This document shows, piece after piece, positions 1 to 7,853 of a stretch of 64,000 nucleotides of DNA. This DNA comes from Gemmataceae bacterium (GTDB lineage Bacteria > Planctomycetota > Planctomycetia > Gemmatales > Gemmataceae). A program made the translations under genes and the position numbers. Under the pieces are notes generated by a model. The model saw only the letters and a list, made by a program, of their open reading frames with translations, was not told the DNA's origin and searched no databases. Numbering within the stretch: position 1 is the first letter of the stretch; every line of letters starts with the position of its first letter. Location: contig JAHBXO010000006.1 in assembly GCA_019636445.1 (NCBI GenBank), forward strand, positions 159,230 to 223,229, in the 5' to 3' direction.

Positions 1-179
1 TTCGCGTCGCGGACGGTGCCACCCTTGGCGATGTCCGAGTAGCTCTTCACGGCGGCGAGCTTCTTGTGCGCCTGGCGGGCGAGGATCGCGGCCGTGGTCG
101 TGGTCTTGCCGTGGTCGATGTGGCCGATCGTGCCAACGTTGACGTGCGGCTTGGTCCGTTCGAAAACACCCTTCGCCAT
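1..179 (-). CDS. tuf: Elongation factor Tu, N-terminal part (cut by window edge)
   Basis: Only the first 59 residues lie in the window; the gene runs off the left edge. The translation opens with [20 protein letters not shown] and contains the G1 P-loop GHIDHGKTT (about residues 19-27), which is diagnostic for bacterial EF-Tu, the GTPase that carries aminoacyl-tRNA to the ribosome. The region before the G2 loop (residues 40-59) also fits. It lies 141 bases downstream of tRNA-Thr(GGT) on the same strand, so it is probably co-transcribed with the four tRNA genes at 321-833, as tufB is in E. coli. The rest of the protein cannot be judged here. Confidence 0.97.
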   Translation of the reverse strand, partial: MAKGVFERTKPHVNVGTIGHIDHGKTTTTAAILARQAHKKLAAVKSYSDIAKGGTVRDA

Positions 180-318
180 CGCAAATCTCCGGGTAATGCC
201 GACCTGTGGTGGATGGGTCGCGCCGTGGATAGTCATTGGCCGCTGCCCCACGCAACGACCGTCACCCGCCGTGTGGTCCGCCGTCCGTCTGATTGAACTC
301 GAAAACCACGCCCGGCCG

Positions 319-393
<75 letters not shown>

Positions 394-468
394 AAAGGAG
401 GAAAGTGACTCCCTCGGCCGAATTTATCGGCCCGGAGAGTCTTACGGGCGATTTAGCGATTTGGCCAG

Positions 469-540
469 AGCGGGCGATGGGATTTGAACCCACGACATCT
501 TGCTTGGAAGGCAAGAGCTCTACCGCTGAGCTACGCCCGC
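469..540 (-). tRNA. tRNA-Gly(TCC)
   Basis: Minus-strand cloverleaf: acceptor GCGGGCG pairs with CGCCCGC, D arm GCTC/GAGC, anticodon stem CTTGC/GCAAG around loop CTTCCAA with anticodon TCC, and T arm with GGTTCAAATCC. CCA is not encoded. It is the third gene of the Thr-Tyr-Gly-Thr-tuf cluster. Confidence 0.96.
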
Positions 541-550
541 AGTCTCAAAA

Positions 551-637
551 GTGCGGAGTGCGGAGCGCGGAATGCGGAGTGAAAACCGGGTTGAGTCTTT
601 GGTTTTCATTCCGCACTCCGCGCTCCCCGCTCGGCAC
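551..637. repeat. Long imperfect inverted repeat between tRNA-Gly and tRNA-Tyr
   Basis: The arm at 551-587 (GTGCGGAGTGCGGAGCGCGG then AATGCGGAGTGAAAACC) is matched by the reverse complement of 601-637, with about 13 bases between. Each arm is itself made of GTGCGGA-like units. It would form a strong hairpin in the primary tRNA-tuf transcript. It could be a processing signal, but its repetitive nature suggests a REP-like mobile palindrome. Confidence 0.8.
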
Positions 638-646
638 TGTTTCCAG

Positions 647-729
647 TGGGTAGGGAGGGATTCGAACCCCCGAACTCGTTAGAGGCCAGATTTACAGTCT
701 GGTGCAATTGACCGCTCTGCCACCTACCC
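647..729 (-). tRNA. tRNA-Tyr(GTA)
   Basis: A minus-strand class II tRNA of 83 bases. Acceptor GGGTAGG pairs with CCTACCC, the anticodon stem CCAGA/TCTGG encloses CTGTAAA with anticodon GTA, a long variable arm follows, and the T arm holds GGTTCGAATCC. It sits between tRNA-Thr(TGT) and the inverted repeat, matching the tyrU position in E. coli. Confidence 0.96.
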
Positions 730-761
730 GTGAATCTTCGCACCGCCCGTCGTCGGTCCAG

Positions 762-833
762 AGCCAGCTGTGGGAATTGAACCCACGACCAACGGTTTAC
801 AAAACCGTTGCTCTACCGCTGAGCTAAGCTGGC
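762..833 (-). tRNA. tRNA-Thr(TGT)
   Basis: Minus-strand cloverleaf: acceptor GCCAGCT pairs with AGCTGGC, D arm GCTC/GAGC, anticodon stem ACGGT/ACCGT around loop TTTGTAA with anticodon TGT, and T arm with GGTTCAATTCC. It is the first gene of the tRNA-tuf transcription unit, equivalent to thrU. Confidence 0.96.
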
Positions 834-852
834 GTCGATCGCCGGAGAGTCC

Positions 853-881
853 AACGTAGGCCCTTGCCCCTGCCGTTGCAA
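853..881 (-). promoter_or_regulatory. Probable promoter of the tRNA-tuf operon
   Basis: On the minus strand TTGCAA (876-881) and TACGTT (853-858) are separated by exactly 17 bases, a good sigma-70-like pair. The -10 box ends about 20 bases upstream of the first tRNA. A second possible -10, TAGAAT, lies farther upstream at 903-908 on the same strand. Confidence 0.6.
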
Positions 882-961
882 GAGCAATTGCCACCCGTTG
901 GCATTCTACGAACTCATGCGGTTCGGGGAAACGGACAGTCGCGGCGCCGCGCGGGTTCGGC

Positions 962-967
962 TAGAAT
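962..967 (+). promoter_or_regulatory. Possible -10 box (TAGAAT)
   Basis: TAGAAT followed by GCC lies 41 bases upstream of the ATG at 1009. The same TAGAATG string occurs upstream of the gene at 2932. No convincing -35 box is visible at the expected spacing. Confidence 0.35.
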
Positions 968-1008
968 GCCGGGGCCGGTCGCACCACCGCCTCCCACCGG
1001 GCACCTCC

Positions 1009-2820
1009 ATGGCCAAAACCCCGAAGCGCGAGTCGCCCAGTGAAGACAACCCGGTTATCTCCGCGCTCCTCTTCTCCGACATCAAGGGCTACAGCAAGCT
1101 GAATGCCCACCAATTGAAGCTGTTCTACGATCGCGTGCTGCCCAGCCTCGCCGAACGAATCCAGCCGTACTGCCACGAGTGCATCAATACCTGGGGCGAT
1201 GCGATCTACGGCGTCTACACCAGCGCCCGCGTCGCGGCCGACGCCGCCCAAGCCCTCCGCGAGTATTTCACGAGCCGCCAGTGGGAGCGGGAACGGAACG
1301 TCGGACCGTTCCCCGACGATTTCGCCATCCGCATCGCCTTGCACGCCGCGGGAGTCTATCGCGGCGTGAATCCGGTCACCCACCAGCCCGACGCCTTCGG
1401 GACCAACGTCACCGTCGCCGCCCGGATCGAACCCGTCGTCGTCGCCAATGAAATCTGGATGACCGAAGTTTTCAAGAACTTGCTCGATCGCGAGCCGTCC
1501 CCCTACGCCGCGGACGCACTGGGCGTTCGCGAACTGGTGAAGGGCTGGCCTGCCGAAAACCTGTTCCGGTTGCGGGGGAAAAACGAAATCCTTCCACCGG
1601 TTCAATTGCCGGAACCGGTCGAACAGCTCGTCGGTCCGCGCTCGGCGGAGCCGGTCAAGAAGGCGCTCGAACGGATCATCGAGAAGTCGAAGCAGCCCGG
1701 CGGATTCCTGTGCATTGCCGGGATCGCGCACCGGGACCTCTTCGGTAACGCGCTGGGCGAGCCGATGCGCGAGTTGCTGCGCGGAGGCGCGACGCCCATC
1801 CGCGTGCTCTATCTCGACCCGCAGTCGCCGGCGGCCTTCGCCCGCGAGGTATTCGAGAATCAGCCGGATCGCAAAGACCAGGTGGCGACGCGCGACGAGA
1901 TCCGGAACAGCGTCGCCAAGGCGCGTACCAACCGCGACGCGTGCCCGAATCTCTTCATCCGCATGGCGTGCGAGATGCCCGGCTATTGCTTCTTCAACCA
2001 GGAGGAGATGCTCCACCACCCCTACCTGAATTCCGCCGTCGGCGCCGATACGCGCGTCACGCTCGCGCCGGCCGGCAGCCCGACCTACCGCCACGCCCGC
2101 CAGCACTTCGAGAACCACTGGCGCGGTCGTTGGATCCTCATGGACCTCGGTAACGTCCTCATCCGCTTCGATCACAAGCAGGTCTCCGCCAAGTTGTGGA
2201 AATACCTCGGCGACGCGCAGCCCAGTCACGACTGGCCGAACCCGGAGGTCATCCACGAGTTCTTCTTCGGTCGGCCCGAAAAGGGCATCTCCCGGAACGA
2301 GGAACTCGAGATCCGCACGCACGACCTCGAATGGCTCCACGGCGAATTCTGCGACGCCTTCCAGTGCGAGGTCCCCTTCGAACAGTTCCGCGTCATCTGG
2401 GACGACATCTTCGCCCGCGAACACCCCGAAGCCCGGAAGTTCATTCGCCGGATGCAGGAGAAGGGGATTTCCGTCGGCATCTGCTCGAACACCAACGAGA
2501 GCCACTGGGCGTGGATCGAGCGGAAGTACCCGGAGCTGGTAGGTATGGTGAACCGGCACTTCCTGTCGTTCCGCTTTCAGTCGCGGAAGCCGTCGACGGA
2601 GTTCTTCGATGCGATCTGCCGGCAGACGCACGTGCCGCCGTGGCACCACGTCCTCGTGGACGACCTGCCCGAGAACGTCGCCGGAGCAAAGCTCGCCGGC
2701 ATGCGCGCCGTGCAGTACGAGGGCAACTACCAGGACCTCGATCGCTGGACCGTCGAGAATCACTGGGACTCGACCTTTCCCGCCGACCTCGAGCTGTCGC
2801 GCCGGCTGGACCGGACCTGA
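1009..2820 (+). CDS. Class III nucleotide cyclase-like domain fused to a HAD-like phosphatase domain
   Basis: A 603-residue protein. Residues about 17-190 resemble a class III adenylate/guanylate cyclase catalytic domain: LLFSDIKGYS supplies the first metal Asp (D24) and NTWGDAIYGVY the second (D64). The later signature reads NVTVAARIE, with Thr where Asn normally lies before AAR, so catalysis is uncertain. Residues about 215-370 form a region I do not recognise. Residues about 376-590 are HAD-like, opening with MDLGNVLIRF (nucleophile D379) and containing CSNTNESH and VDDLPENVAGAKLAGM, close to the glucose-1-phosphatase (YihX) branch. The ATG at 1009 was chosen because it follows the TAGAAT box; an upstream in-frame extension from 898 would cross that box. 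Cytoplasmic; no signal peptide. The substrate of either domain is unknown. Confidence 0.8.
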   Translation: MAKTPKRESPSEDNPVISALLFSDIKGYSKLNAHQLKLFYDRVLPSLAERIQPYCHECINTWGDAIYGVYTSARVAADAAQALREYFTSRQWERERNVGPFPDDFAIRIALHAAGVYRGVNPVTHQPDAFGTNVTVAARIEPVVVANEIWMTEVFKNLLDREPSPYAADALGVRELVKGWPAENLFRLRGKNEILPPVQLPEPVEQLVGPRSAEPVKKALERIIEKSKQPGGFLCIAGIAHRDLFGNALGEPMRELLRGGATPIRVLYLDPQSPAAFAREVFENQPDRKDQVATRDEIRNSVAKARTNRDACPNLFIRMACEMPGYCFFNQEEMLHHPYLNSAVGADTRVTLAPAGSPTYRHARQHFENHWRGRWILMDLGNVLIRFDHKQVSAKLWKYLGDAQPSHDWPNPEVIHEFFFGRPEKGISRNEELEIRTHDLEWLHGEFCDAFQCEVPFEQFRVIWDDIFAREHPEARKFIRRMQEKGISVGICSNTNESHWAWIERKYPELVGMVNRHFLSFRFQSRKPSTEFFDAICRQTHVPPWHHVLVDDLPENVAGAKLAGMRAVQYEGNYQDLDRWTVENHWDSTFPADLELSRRLDRT

Positions 2821-2868
2821 CCGGGTCGGATTCGCCGGCTCGCCCTCGCTTTCCGCGCGGATCGAAGT

Positions 2869-2874
2869 TAGAAT
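2869..2874 (+). promoter_or_regulatory. Possible -10 box (TAGAAT)
   Basis: TAGAAT then GCTGTC lies 57 bases upstream of the ATG at 2932, in the same context as the box at 962. The -35 region is not obvious. Confidence 0.35.
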
Positions 2875-2931
2875 GCTGTCTGACCCTCCCGCCGTCGGCA
2901 AATTCCTCCGGACCACTCGCGGAGCCTGTCC

Positions 2932-4293
2932 ATGCTGCCTTTGTCCCGTCGTCAACTCCTTGCCCGTTCCGGCACCGGTCTGGGTCTGCTCGGCCTCGCC
3001 GGCGTGCTCGGCCAGCCCGCGGAGGCGGCGAATCCGCTCGCGGCGCGGAAGCCGCACTTCGCCCCGAAGGCCAAGCACATCATCCACCTGTTCATGAATG
3101 GCGGGCCGAGCCAGGTCGACACCTTTGATCCGAAGCCGGAATTGACGAAGCGCCACGGCGAGCAGCCCTCCGCCGGCCTGAAGACCGAACGCCGCACGGG
3201 CGCGCTGATGAAGTCGCCGTTCGCGTTCAAGAAATGCGGGAAGTCCGGCATCGAGGTGAGCGAACTCTACCCCGAGGTCGGCGCGTGCATCGACGACATC
3301 TGCGTCGTCCGCGGGATGCACACGAACATTCCGAACCACGAGCCGGGCCTCCTGCTGATGACCTGCGGCAACACCCAGCCGATCCGCCCAAGCTATGGGA
3401 GCTGGCTTCTCTACGGCCTTGGTACCGAAAACCAGAACCTCCCCGGCTTCGTGGTCCTCTGCCCCGGTAAGCCGGTCGTCGGCCCCGCCCTCTGGAACAA
3501 CAGCTTCCTCCCCGGCATCTACCAGGGCTGCCACATTGCGAACCTCGATCCGAAGCGCGTCATCGACCACATTCAAAATCGGAACCTGACGCCGGCGACC
3601 CAGCGCGAACAGCTCGACCTGCTCAACGGCCTGAACAAACTCCACCTCGACCGCAGCGACGGCGACGACCAACTCGACGCCCGCATCCAATCGCTCGAGA
3701 TGGCGTTCCGCATGCAGACGGAGGCGACCGACGCCTTCGACGTGAACAAGGAGCCGACGAAGACGCGCGAGGAGTACGGCAAAGGCTACTTCGCGGACGC
3801 CTGCCTGACGGCGCGCCGGCTCGTCGAGCGCGGCGTGCGGACCGTGCAGGTCTTCTACGGCAGCGGCCAACCGTGGGACGACCACGGCGACATCGAGAAG
3901 GGGCACCGGAACAAGGCGAAGGATTCCGACAAGGCGATCGCCGCGCTGCTCCGCGACCTGAAGCGCACGGGCCTCTTGAACGAGACGCTCGTGCTGTGGG
4001 GCGGGGAGTTCGGCCGCACGCCGACGAGCGAGGGCGGCACCGGCAGGGACCACAACCACCACGGCTTTAGCGTCTGGCTCGCCGGCGGCGGCATCAAGGG
4101 CGGGCAGACCTACGGCAGCACCGACGAGTTCGGCTTCAAGGCCGTCGAGAACAAGGTCCACGTGCACGACCTGCACGCCACGATGCTGCACCTGATGGGC
4201 ATCGACCACGAGAAGCTGACGTATCGCTACAGCGGCCGGGACTTCCGCCTGACGGACGTCCACGGGACGGTGGTGAAGGCGTTACTGGCCTGA
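2932..4293 (+). CDS. DUF1501 family protein with Tat signal
   Basis: A 453-residue exported protein. The N-terminus MLPLSRRQLLARSGTGLGLL is a twin-arginine signal followed by a hydrophobic stretch ending near residue 30. The mature part has the DUF1501 hallmarks: HIIHLFMNGGPSQVDTFDPK at the start of the domain, GACIDDICVVRGMHTNIPNH in the middle, and WGGEFGRTPTSEGGTGRDHN near the C-terminus. The family is related to the alkaline phosphatase/sulfatase superfamily. In planctomycetes DUF1501 genes usually follow a DUF1549/DUF1553 cytochrome gene; no such partner is present here. The gene ends 14 bases before the zinc-ribbon gene at 4308. The substrate is unknown. Confidence 0.92.
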   Translation: MLPLSRRQLLARSGTGLGLLGLAGVLGQPAEAANPLAARKPHFAPKAKHIIHLFMNGGPSQVDTFDPKPELTKRHGEQPSAGLKTERRTGALMKSPFAFKKCGKSGIEVSELYPEVGACIDDICVVRGMHTNIPNHEPGLLLMTCGNTQPIRPSYGSWLLYGLGTENQNLPGFVVLCPGKPVVGPALWNNSFLPGIYQGCHIANLDPKRVIDHIQNRNLTPATQREQLDLLNGLNKLHLDRSDGDDQLDARIQSLEMAFRMQTEATDAFDVNKEPTKTREEYGKGYFADACLTARRLVERGVRTVQVFYGSGQPWDDHGDIEKGHRNKAKDSDKAIAALLRDLKRTGLLNETLVLWGGEFGRTPTSEGGTGRDHNHHGFSVWLAGGGIKGGQTYGSTDEFGFKAVENKVHVHDLHATMLHLMGIDHEKLTYRYSGRDFRLTDVHGTVVKALLA

Positions 4294-4307
4294 CCCGGGA
4301 GGCGCGC

Positions 4308-4751
4308 ATGGTCGTTTGCGCCGCGTGTGGCCGCGAGGTGGAACTGGCCGGGCAGGAAACCGAAACGGAGTGTCCCGGCTGTGGTAGCCCGGTGGAGCGC
4401 CCGCGGCGCGAGCCGTCGGAATCGCGCTCGAAGCGCCGCCGGCCGTACGATCCGAACAAGGACGTGAACCGGATGTGGTGCCCGGAGTGCCGGACGGAAG
4501 TGACGGCGTCGCGCATCAATGACGAACGCTTCAATACCGTGCTGGGTCTGGGCGGCGTGGTATCGTTCGCGATCGGTGCGGGGGTGGCGTGGCCGTTCCT
4601 CGCCCGCGGGGCCGACTGGGAACTCGTCGGCATTCTCTTCGCGCTGTTTCTTGGCATCGCCATCTACGTCTGTGCCGTGATCGCGGACCTCGTCTCTCGT
4701 GGGAGCGTCTTCCGCTGCAAGACTTGCGAGACCGAAGCGGAAGTGATTTGA
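4308..4751 (+). CDS. Zinc-ribbon membrane protein
   Basis: A 147-residue protein not assigned to a named family. It starts with a CxxC pair (CAAC) followed by CPGC, a small zinc ribbon at residues about 4-28. A basic linker leads to a second ribbon half (CPEC, about residue 62). Two hydrophobic segments at about 80-100 and 106-130 look like a transmembrane hairpin, and a final CKTC pair lies near the C-terminus. The two CxxC pairs flanking the membrane hairpin could form one zinc site. GGGAGG precedes the ATG at good spacing. It is followed 19 bases later by the CPBP protease gene, suggesting a pair. Confidence 0.8.
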   Translation: MVVCAACGREVELAGQETETECPGCGSPVERPRREPSESRSKRRRPYDPNKDVNRMWCPECRTEVTASRINDERFNTVLGLGGVVSFAIGAGVAWPFLARGADWELVGILFALFLGIAIYVCAVIADLVSRGSVFRCKTCETEAEVI

Positions 4752-4770
4752 ATTTCTCCGGGGGCCGCCG

Positions 4771-5784
4771 TTGCCGTCGCATGCGTCTGAAGTCGTGGAG
4801 GTGGTCACGTCGGCGCTCGCCGTGGCGGCCGTTGCGATTCCGGTCGGGCTGGTCGCGGCCCAGTTCGCCCGAAAACGTGCCGAAGGGATCCTTCCCGAAT
4901 ACCGCAAGCGGTTCTCGGACTGGAAGGGAATCGACGTCGCGATCCTCTCCTTCTTTTGCCTCGCGTTCCGTGATGTGGTCGCCCAATCGCTGGAGCCGCT
5001 CGGCCTGTTCTCGTGGATTCCGACCGATCCAACGGTCGAAGAAACGATCCGCAAGCAACAGCTTCGCTATCAGCAGTCCACTCTCGTCGGCTTGTGCAGC
5101 CTGCCCTTGTTGATCTGGGGCTTCCGGCTCTGGCAGGCGAACGCGCGGGCCGAAGCCCGGCAGTCGCGGATCGCCGGCGACGTGGCGCTCGGGGCCGGTG
5201 CGTTCTTCGTCCTCGCGCCCGCCACGTTTGCGGTTCATTTCGTGGTGAACATGATCTTCGACGTCTTCGGCATGAAACCGGACGACCATCCGCTCAAGTC
5301 GATGTCCGTGAAGACGGTGCGGGACGCGGCGTTCCTGATCGCCGGAGCGTGTGTCGTGGCGCCGGCGTTTGAGGAACTGGGTTACCGGCGGATCCTCGTG
5401 CCCTGGGCGTCGAGACGGTTCGAGCGGAGCTGGATCGTGATGGGCTTCGCGGGGCTGGTGGCCTTGGCGTTCTCGAAGCCGGAGGCGAAGCTGGGGCCGG
5501 CGCTGTTCGTGCTGGCGACCGCGGGCCTGCTCGCCGTGCTGACGGTCGTTCCACGATACCGATCACGGCGCAGCACACGCCCGTCGGCGGCGCTCGTGGC
5601 GACGGCGGCGCTGTTCGGCGCGATCCATTCCAGCGTCTGGCCGACGCCGATCCCGCTCTTCGTGCTGGGATTGGGGCTGGGCTGGCTCGTCCTGCGCACC
5701 AGGACCATACTCGCCGCCGTGGTCGCGCATGGCCTTTTCAACGCCATCTCCGTCGTGATGATGCTACGCGGCGCGGCGGGTTGA
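4771..5784 (+). CDS. CPBP family intramembrane metalloprotease
   Basis: A 337-residue polytopic membrane protein with a TTG start. It carries the three CPBP (Abi, Rce1-like) motifs: EELGYRR (E201, E202, R206), a histidine in HSSVWP (H286), and HGLFN (H320, N324). These residues form the intramembrane metal site. Hydrophobic stretches occur near residues 12-30, 110-125, 145-175 and throughout 195-335. Family members process prenylated proteins in eukaryotes; in bacteria some act in bacteriocin self-immunity or signalling, but the substrate here is not predictable. It lies just downstream of a zinc-ribbon membrane protein. Its 3' end overlaps the convergent glycosyltransferase gene by 21 bases. 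Confidence 0.88.
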   Translation: MPSHASEVVEVVTSALAVAAVAIPVGLVAAQFARKRAEGILPEYRKRFSDWKGIDVAILSFFCLAFRDVVAQSLEPLGLFSWIPTDPTVEETIRKQQLRYQQSTLVGLCSLPLLIWGFRLWQANARAEARQSRIAGDVALGAGAFFVLAPATFAVHFVVNMIFDVFGMKPDDHPLKSMSVKTVRDAAFLIAGACVVAPAFEELGYRRILVPWASRRFERSWIVMGFAGLVALAFSKPEAKLGPALFVLATAGLLAVLTVVPRYRSRRSTRPSAALVATAALFGAIHSSVWPTPIPLFVLGLGLGWLVLRTRTILAAVVAHGLFNAISVVMMLRGAAG

Positions 5785-6933
5785 AACGTCCGGTGCCGCG
5801 AGTCCAAGAACGTGCTCATAGACCCGTCGGGTTTGTTCCGCCGCGGATTCCCAGGTGAATGCCCGTGCGTGGCGGATACCGTTTTCCCCGGCCCGTTCGT
5901 CCGCTTCGGATGCGATGTGTTTCAGAGTGTCCCGCCAGGCGGATACGTCCGTGGCTTCGAGAAACGTGCCGTGCGGCCCCAAGACTTCGCGTACGGCGTC
6001 ACAGGAGCGGGAAGCCAGAACGCGCGTACCGCAGGCGAGCGCCTCGACGGGCGGCAAGCCAAAGCCTTCGTAGTGCGAAGGGTAGAGCAGAGCGGTCGCG
6101 CCGGCGTAGATCGCGGGCAGGTCGGCGGCGGCGGCGTAGCCGAGTGCAAGGACGCCGTCGGGATTTGCGGCGAGGTACTCGCGCTCCGGTTCGGACTTCC
6201 AGCCCCACGGCCCGGCGAGTACCAGCGGACAGTGACGGCGGAGCTTCGACGGCAGGTCGGCGAACGCGCGGAGCACCGTGAGCAGGTTTTTCCGCGGCTC
6301 GACGGTGCCGACGCACAGGAAGTAGCGGGTCGGGAGCTTGAGGCGGCGCTTCGCGTCGAGTAATTCCGTTTCGGGAACCGGTCGGAACTCGTTGCCGACG
6401 CCGTTCGGTACTGCCGACACCTTGGACGGCGCGACGCCGAGGACGTCGATCAGTTCGCGGCGGACTTGATGCGACACGGCGATAACATGCCGGGCACGGC
6501 GGACGGCCGGTAGGAAGTGGCGCTCGTGGTGGTGGACGCGGTCGGCCGGGTGCCACTCCGGATGCAACAGCACGGAGAGATCGTGGACCGTGACAACGGT
6601 GGGCAAGGGCGCCGAGAAGGGGATGAAGTTCGGTTCGTGGTAGAGGTCGTAGCCGGCTGCGCGGCAGTGCAGGGCGAAGTGGATACCGACGGCGGTTTTG
6701 CCGAGATGCTTGGCGAGCGTTTTGAATTCGCCCAGCGCCCGGCGACGGTCGTCGCCGGGCTTCCCCTTCGATGGGGCGGGCAGGCGATTTTGAATGCGAT
6801 GGACGATTCGACTCGCGGGTTCGCCGGGATAGAGAGCGACGGAGTCGCCGAGGGCGGCATGGAGGCGCGCGACGTAATGGCCGACGCCGGTCTTCGGCTT
6901 GAGGGCGGCGAGGCCGTTCATCACGACGCGCAT
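5764..6933 (-). CDS. Glycosyltransferase family 4 (GT-B)
   Basis: A 389-residue enzyme starting MRVVMNGLAALKPKTGVGHY, with GGAGG seven bases upstream of the ATG. The GT-B fold is shown by the N-terminal VGHYVARL acceptor loop, the central YFLCVGTVEPRKNLLTVLRA (start of the donor domain, about residue 200), and the C-terminal ALLYPSHYEGFGLPPVEALA with the EGFGLPxxE donor-nucleotide motif. Such enzymes add mannose-, glucose- or rhamnose-type sugars from nucleotide sugars. It is the last gene of the export operon and overlaps the preceding GT2 gene by 13 bases, so it probably builds the exported glycan. The sugar is not predictable. Confidence 0.92.
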   Translation of the reverse strand: MRVVMNGLAALKPKTGVGHYVARLHAALGDSVALYPGEPASRIVHRIQNRLPAPSKGKPGDDRRRALGEFKTLAKHLGKTAVGIHFALHCRAAGYDLYHEPNFIPFSAPLPTVVTVHDLSVLLHPEWHPADRVHHHERHFLPAVRRARHVIAVSHQVRRELIDVLGVAPSKVSAVPNGVGNEFRPVPETELLDAKRRLKLPTRYFLCVGTVEPRKNLLTVLRAFADLPSKLRRHCPLVLAGPWGWKSEPEREYLAANPDGVLALGYAAAADLPAIYAGATALLYPSHYEGFGLPPVEALACGTRVLASRSCDAVREVLGPHGTFLEATDVSAWRDTLKHIASEADERAGENGIRHARAFTWESAAEQTRRVYEHVLGLAAPDVSTRRAA

Positions 6934-7853
6934 CGCATCCTCCCGAACGGTTCGACGCGCGTACGGTAGCGCTTGGCGAGCGTTTCCGGCAGCAGCAGGA
7001 GGTACGAGGTGAACGCACGGGCGACGGCGAAGGCGTGCGCCCGCGGCCGGCGGCCGGCGGCGGCGCGGAGGAACGCCTGCGGCACCTTCGCGAGCAACAC
7101 GAACGCGCACCAGAGTGCGAGGAAGTAGTCGCCGTTTCGCAGGCTGGCGAGGGCGCGGTTCCGTTCGACGTGGAAACGCACGATCGGCGAGGCCGAACCG
7201 CCGGCGGCGCCGTGGACGTGCCGCACTAGCGAGCGCGGCGCGAGCACGGCGGGCAGACCGGCGAGTTGGAGGCGCCAGCCGGCATCGAGGTCTTCGGAGT
7301 AGAGGAAGAAGCGCGGGTCGAAAAGCCTCCCGAACTCGTCGCGGGGCAGCGCGACGGCCGCGCCGCAACCGGCGAAGATCGGGCCGCCGGCTTCGTATCG
7401 GCCGTCGTCGGGCTGCTCGAAGCCGCGATCCGCCCCGCGCCCGTCACGCAGGAGATACAAGCCGGCGCTGTTGATCACGGTCGGCCGGTCGGCGAAGACG
7501 AGTTTCGAAGCGACGGCACAGCCGGGGTATTCTGCCACCGTCAGCAGCAGTTCTTCGAGCCAGTACGGGTCGGGAATCGTGTCGTTGTTCAGGAGCACGA
7601 GCGTGTCGTGGCGGGCCTGGTTCGCGGCGACGTTGTTCCCCGCGGCGAAGCCGAGATTCGTCGAGGAGCGCAACAGCGTCGCCCAGGGGAACCGTTCGGG
7701 GACGATATCGGCGGAGCCGTCGTGCGAAGCGTTGTCCAGCACGATGACTTCGAATTGCGTACGCGGAACGGTCTGCGTCTCGAGGGCGGCAAGGCACGCG
7801 GCGAGGTGCGCCCCGCCGTTGTAGTTCACGATCAGGACGCTCGCGGGCGTCAC
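6921..7853 (-). CDS. Glycosyltransferase family 2, rhamnosyltransferase-like
   Basis: A 310-residue enzyme. The chosen GTG start overlaps the TGA of the upstream ATPase gene (GTGA), the usual sign of translational coupling. The N-terminal GT-A domain has VLIVNYNGG, VIVLDNASHDGS (nucleotide-sugar binding), NLGFAAGNN and the DxD-like LLNNDTIPDP. RFFLYSEDLDAGWRLQLAG carries the ED motif of the acceptor site, as in WbbL-type rhamnosyltransferases. A C-terminal hydrophobic segment (FLALWCAFVLLAKVP) suggests membrane association. It sits between the ABC exporter ATPase and a GT4 gene and probably extends the glycan exported by that transporter. Confidence 0.9.
   Translation of the reverse strand: MTPASVLIVNYNGGAHLAACLAALETQTVPRTQFEVIVLDNASHDGSADIVPERFPWATLLRSSTNLGFAAGNNVAANQARHDTLVLLNNDTIPDPYWLEELLLTVAEYPGCAVASKLVFADRPTVINSAGLYLLRDGRGADRGFEQPDDGRYEAGGPIFAGCGAAVALPRDEFGRLFDPRFFLYSEDLDAGWRLQLAGLPAVLAPRSLVRHVHGAAGGSASPIVRFHVERNRALASLRNGDYFLALWCAFVLLAKVPQAFLRAAAGRRPRAHAFAVARAFTSYLLLLPETLAKRYRTRVEPFGRMRCAS

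Noticed and set aside
961..4263. Very long open frame on the minus strand opposite the cyclase fusion and DUF1501 genes
   Set aside because: It overlaps genes with clear motifs on the plus strand and its own translation is low in recognisable motifs; in GC-rich DNA antisense frames stay open by chance.
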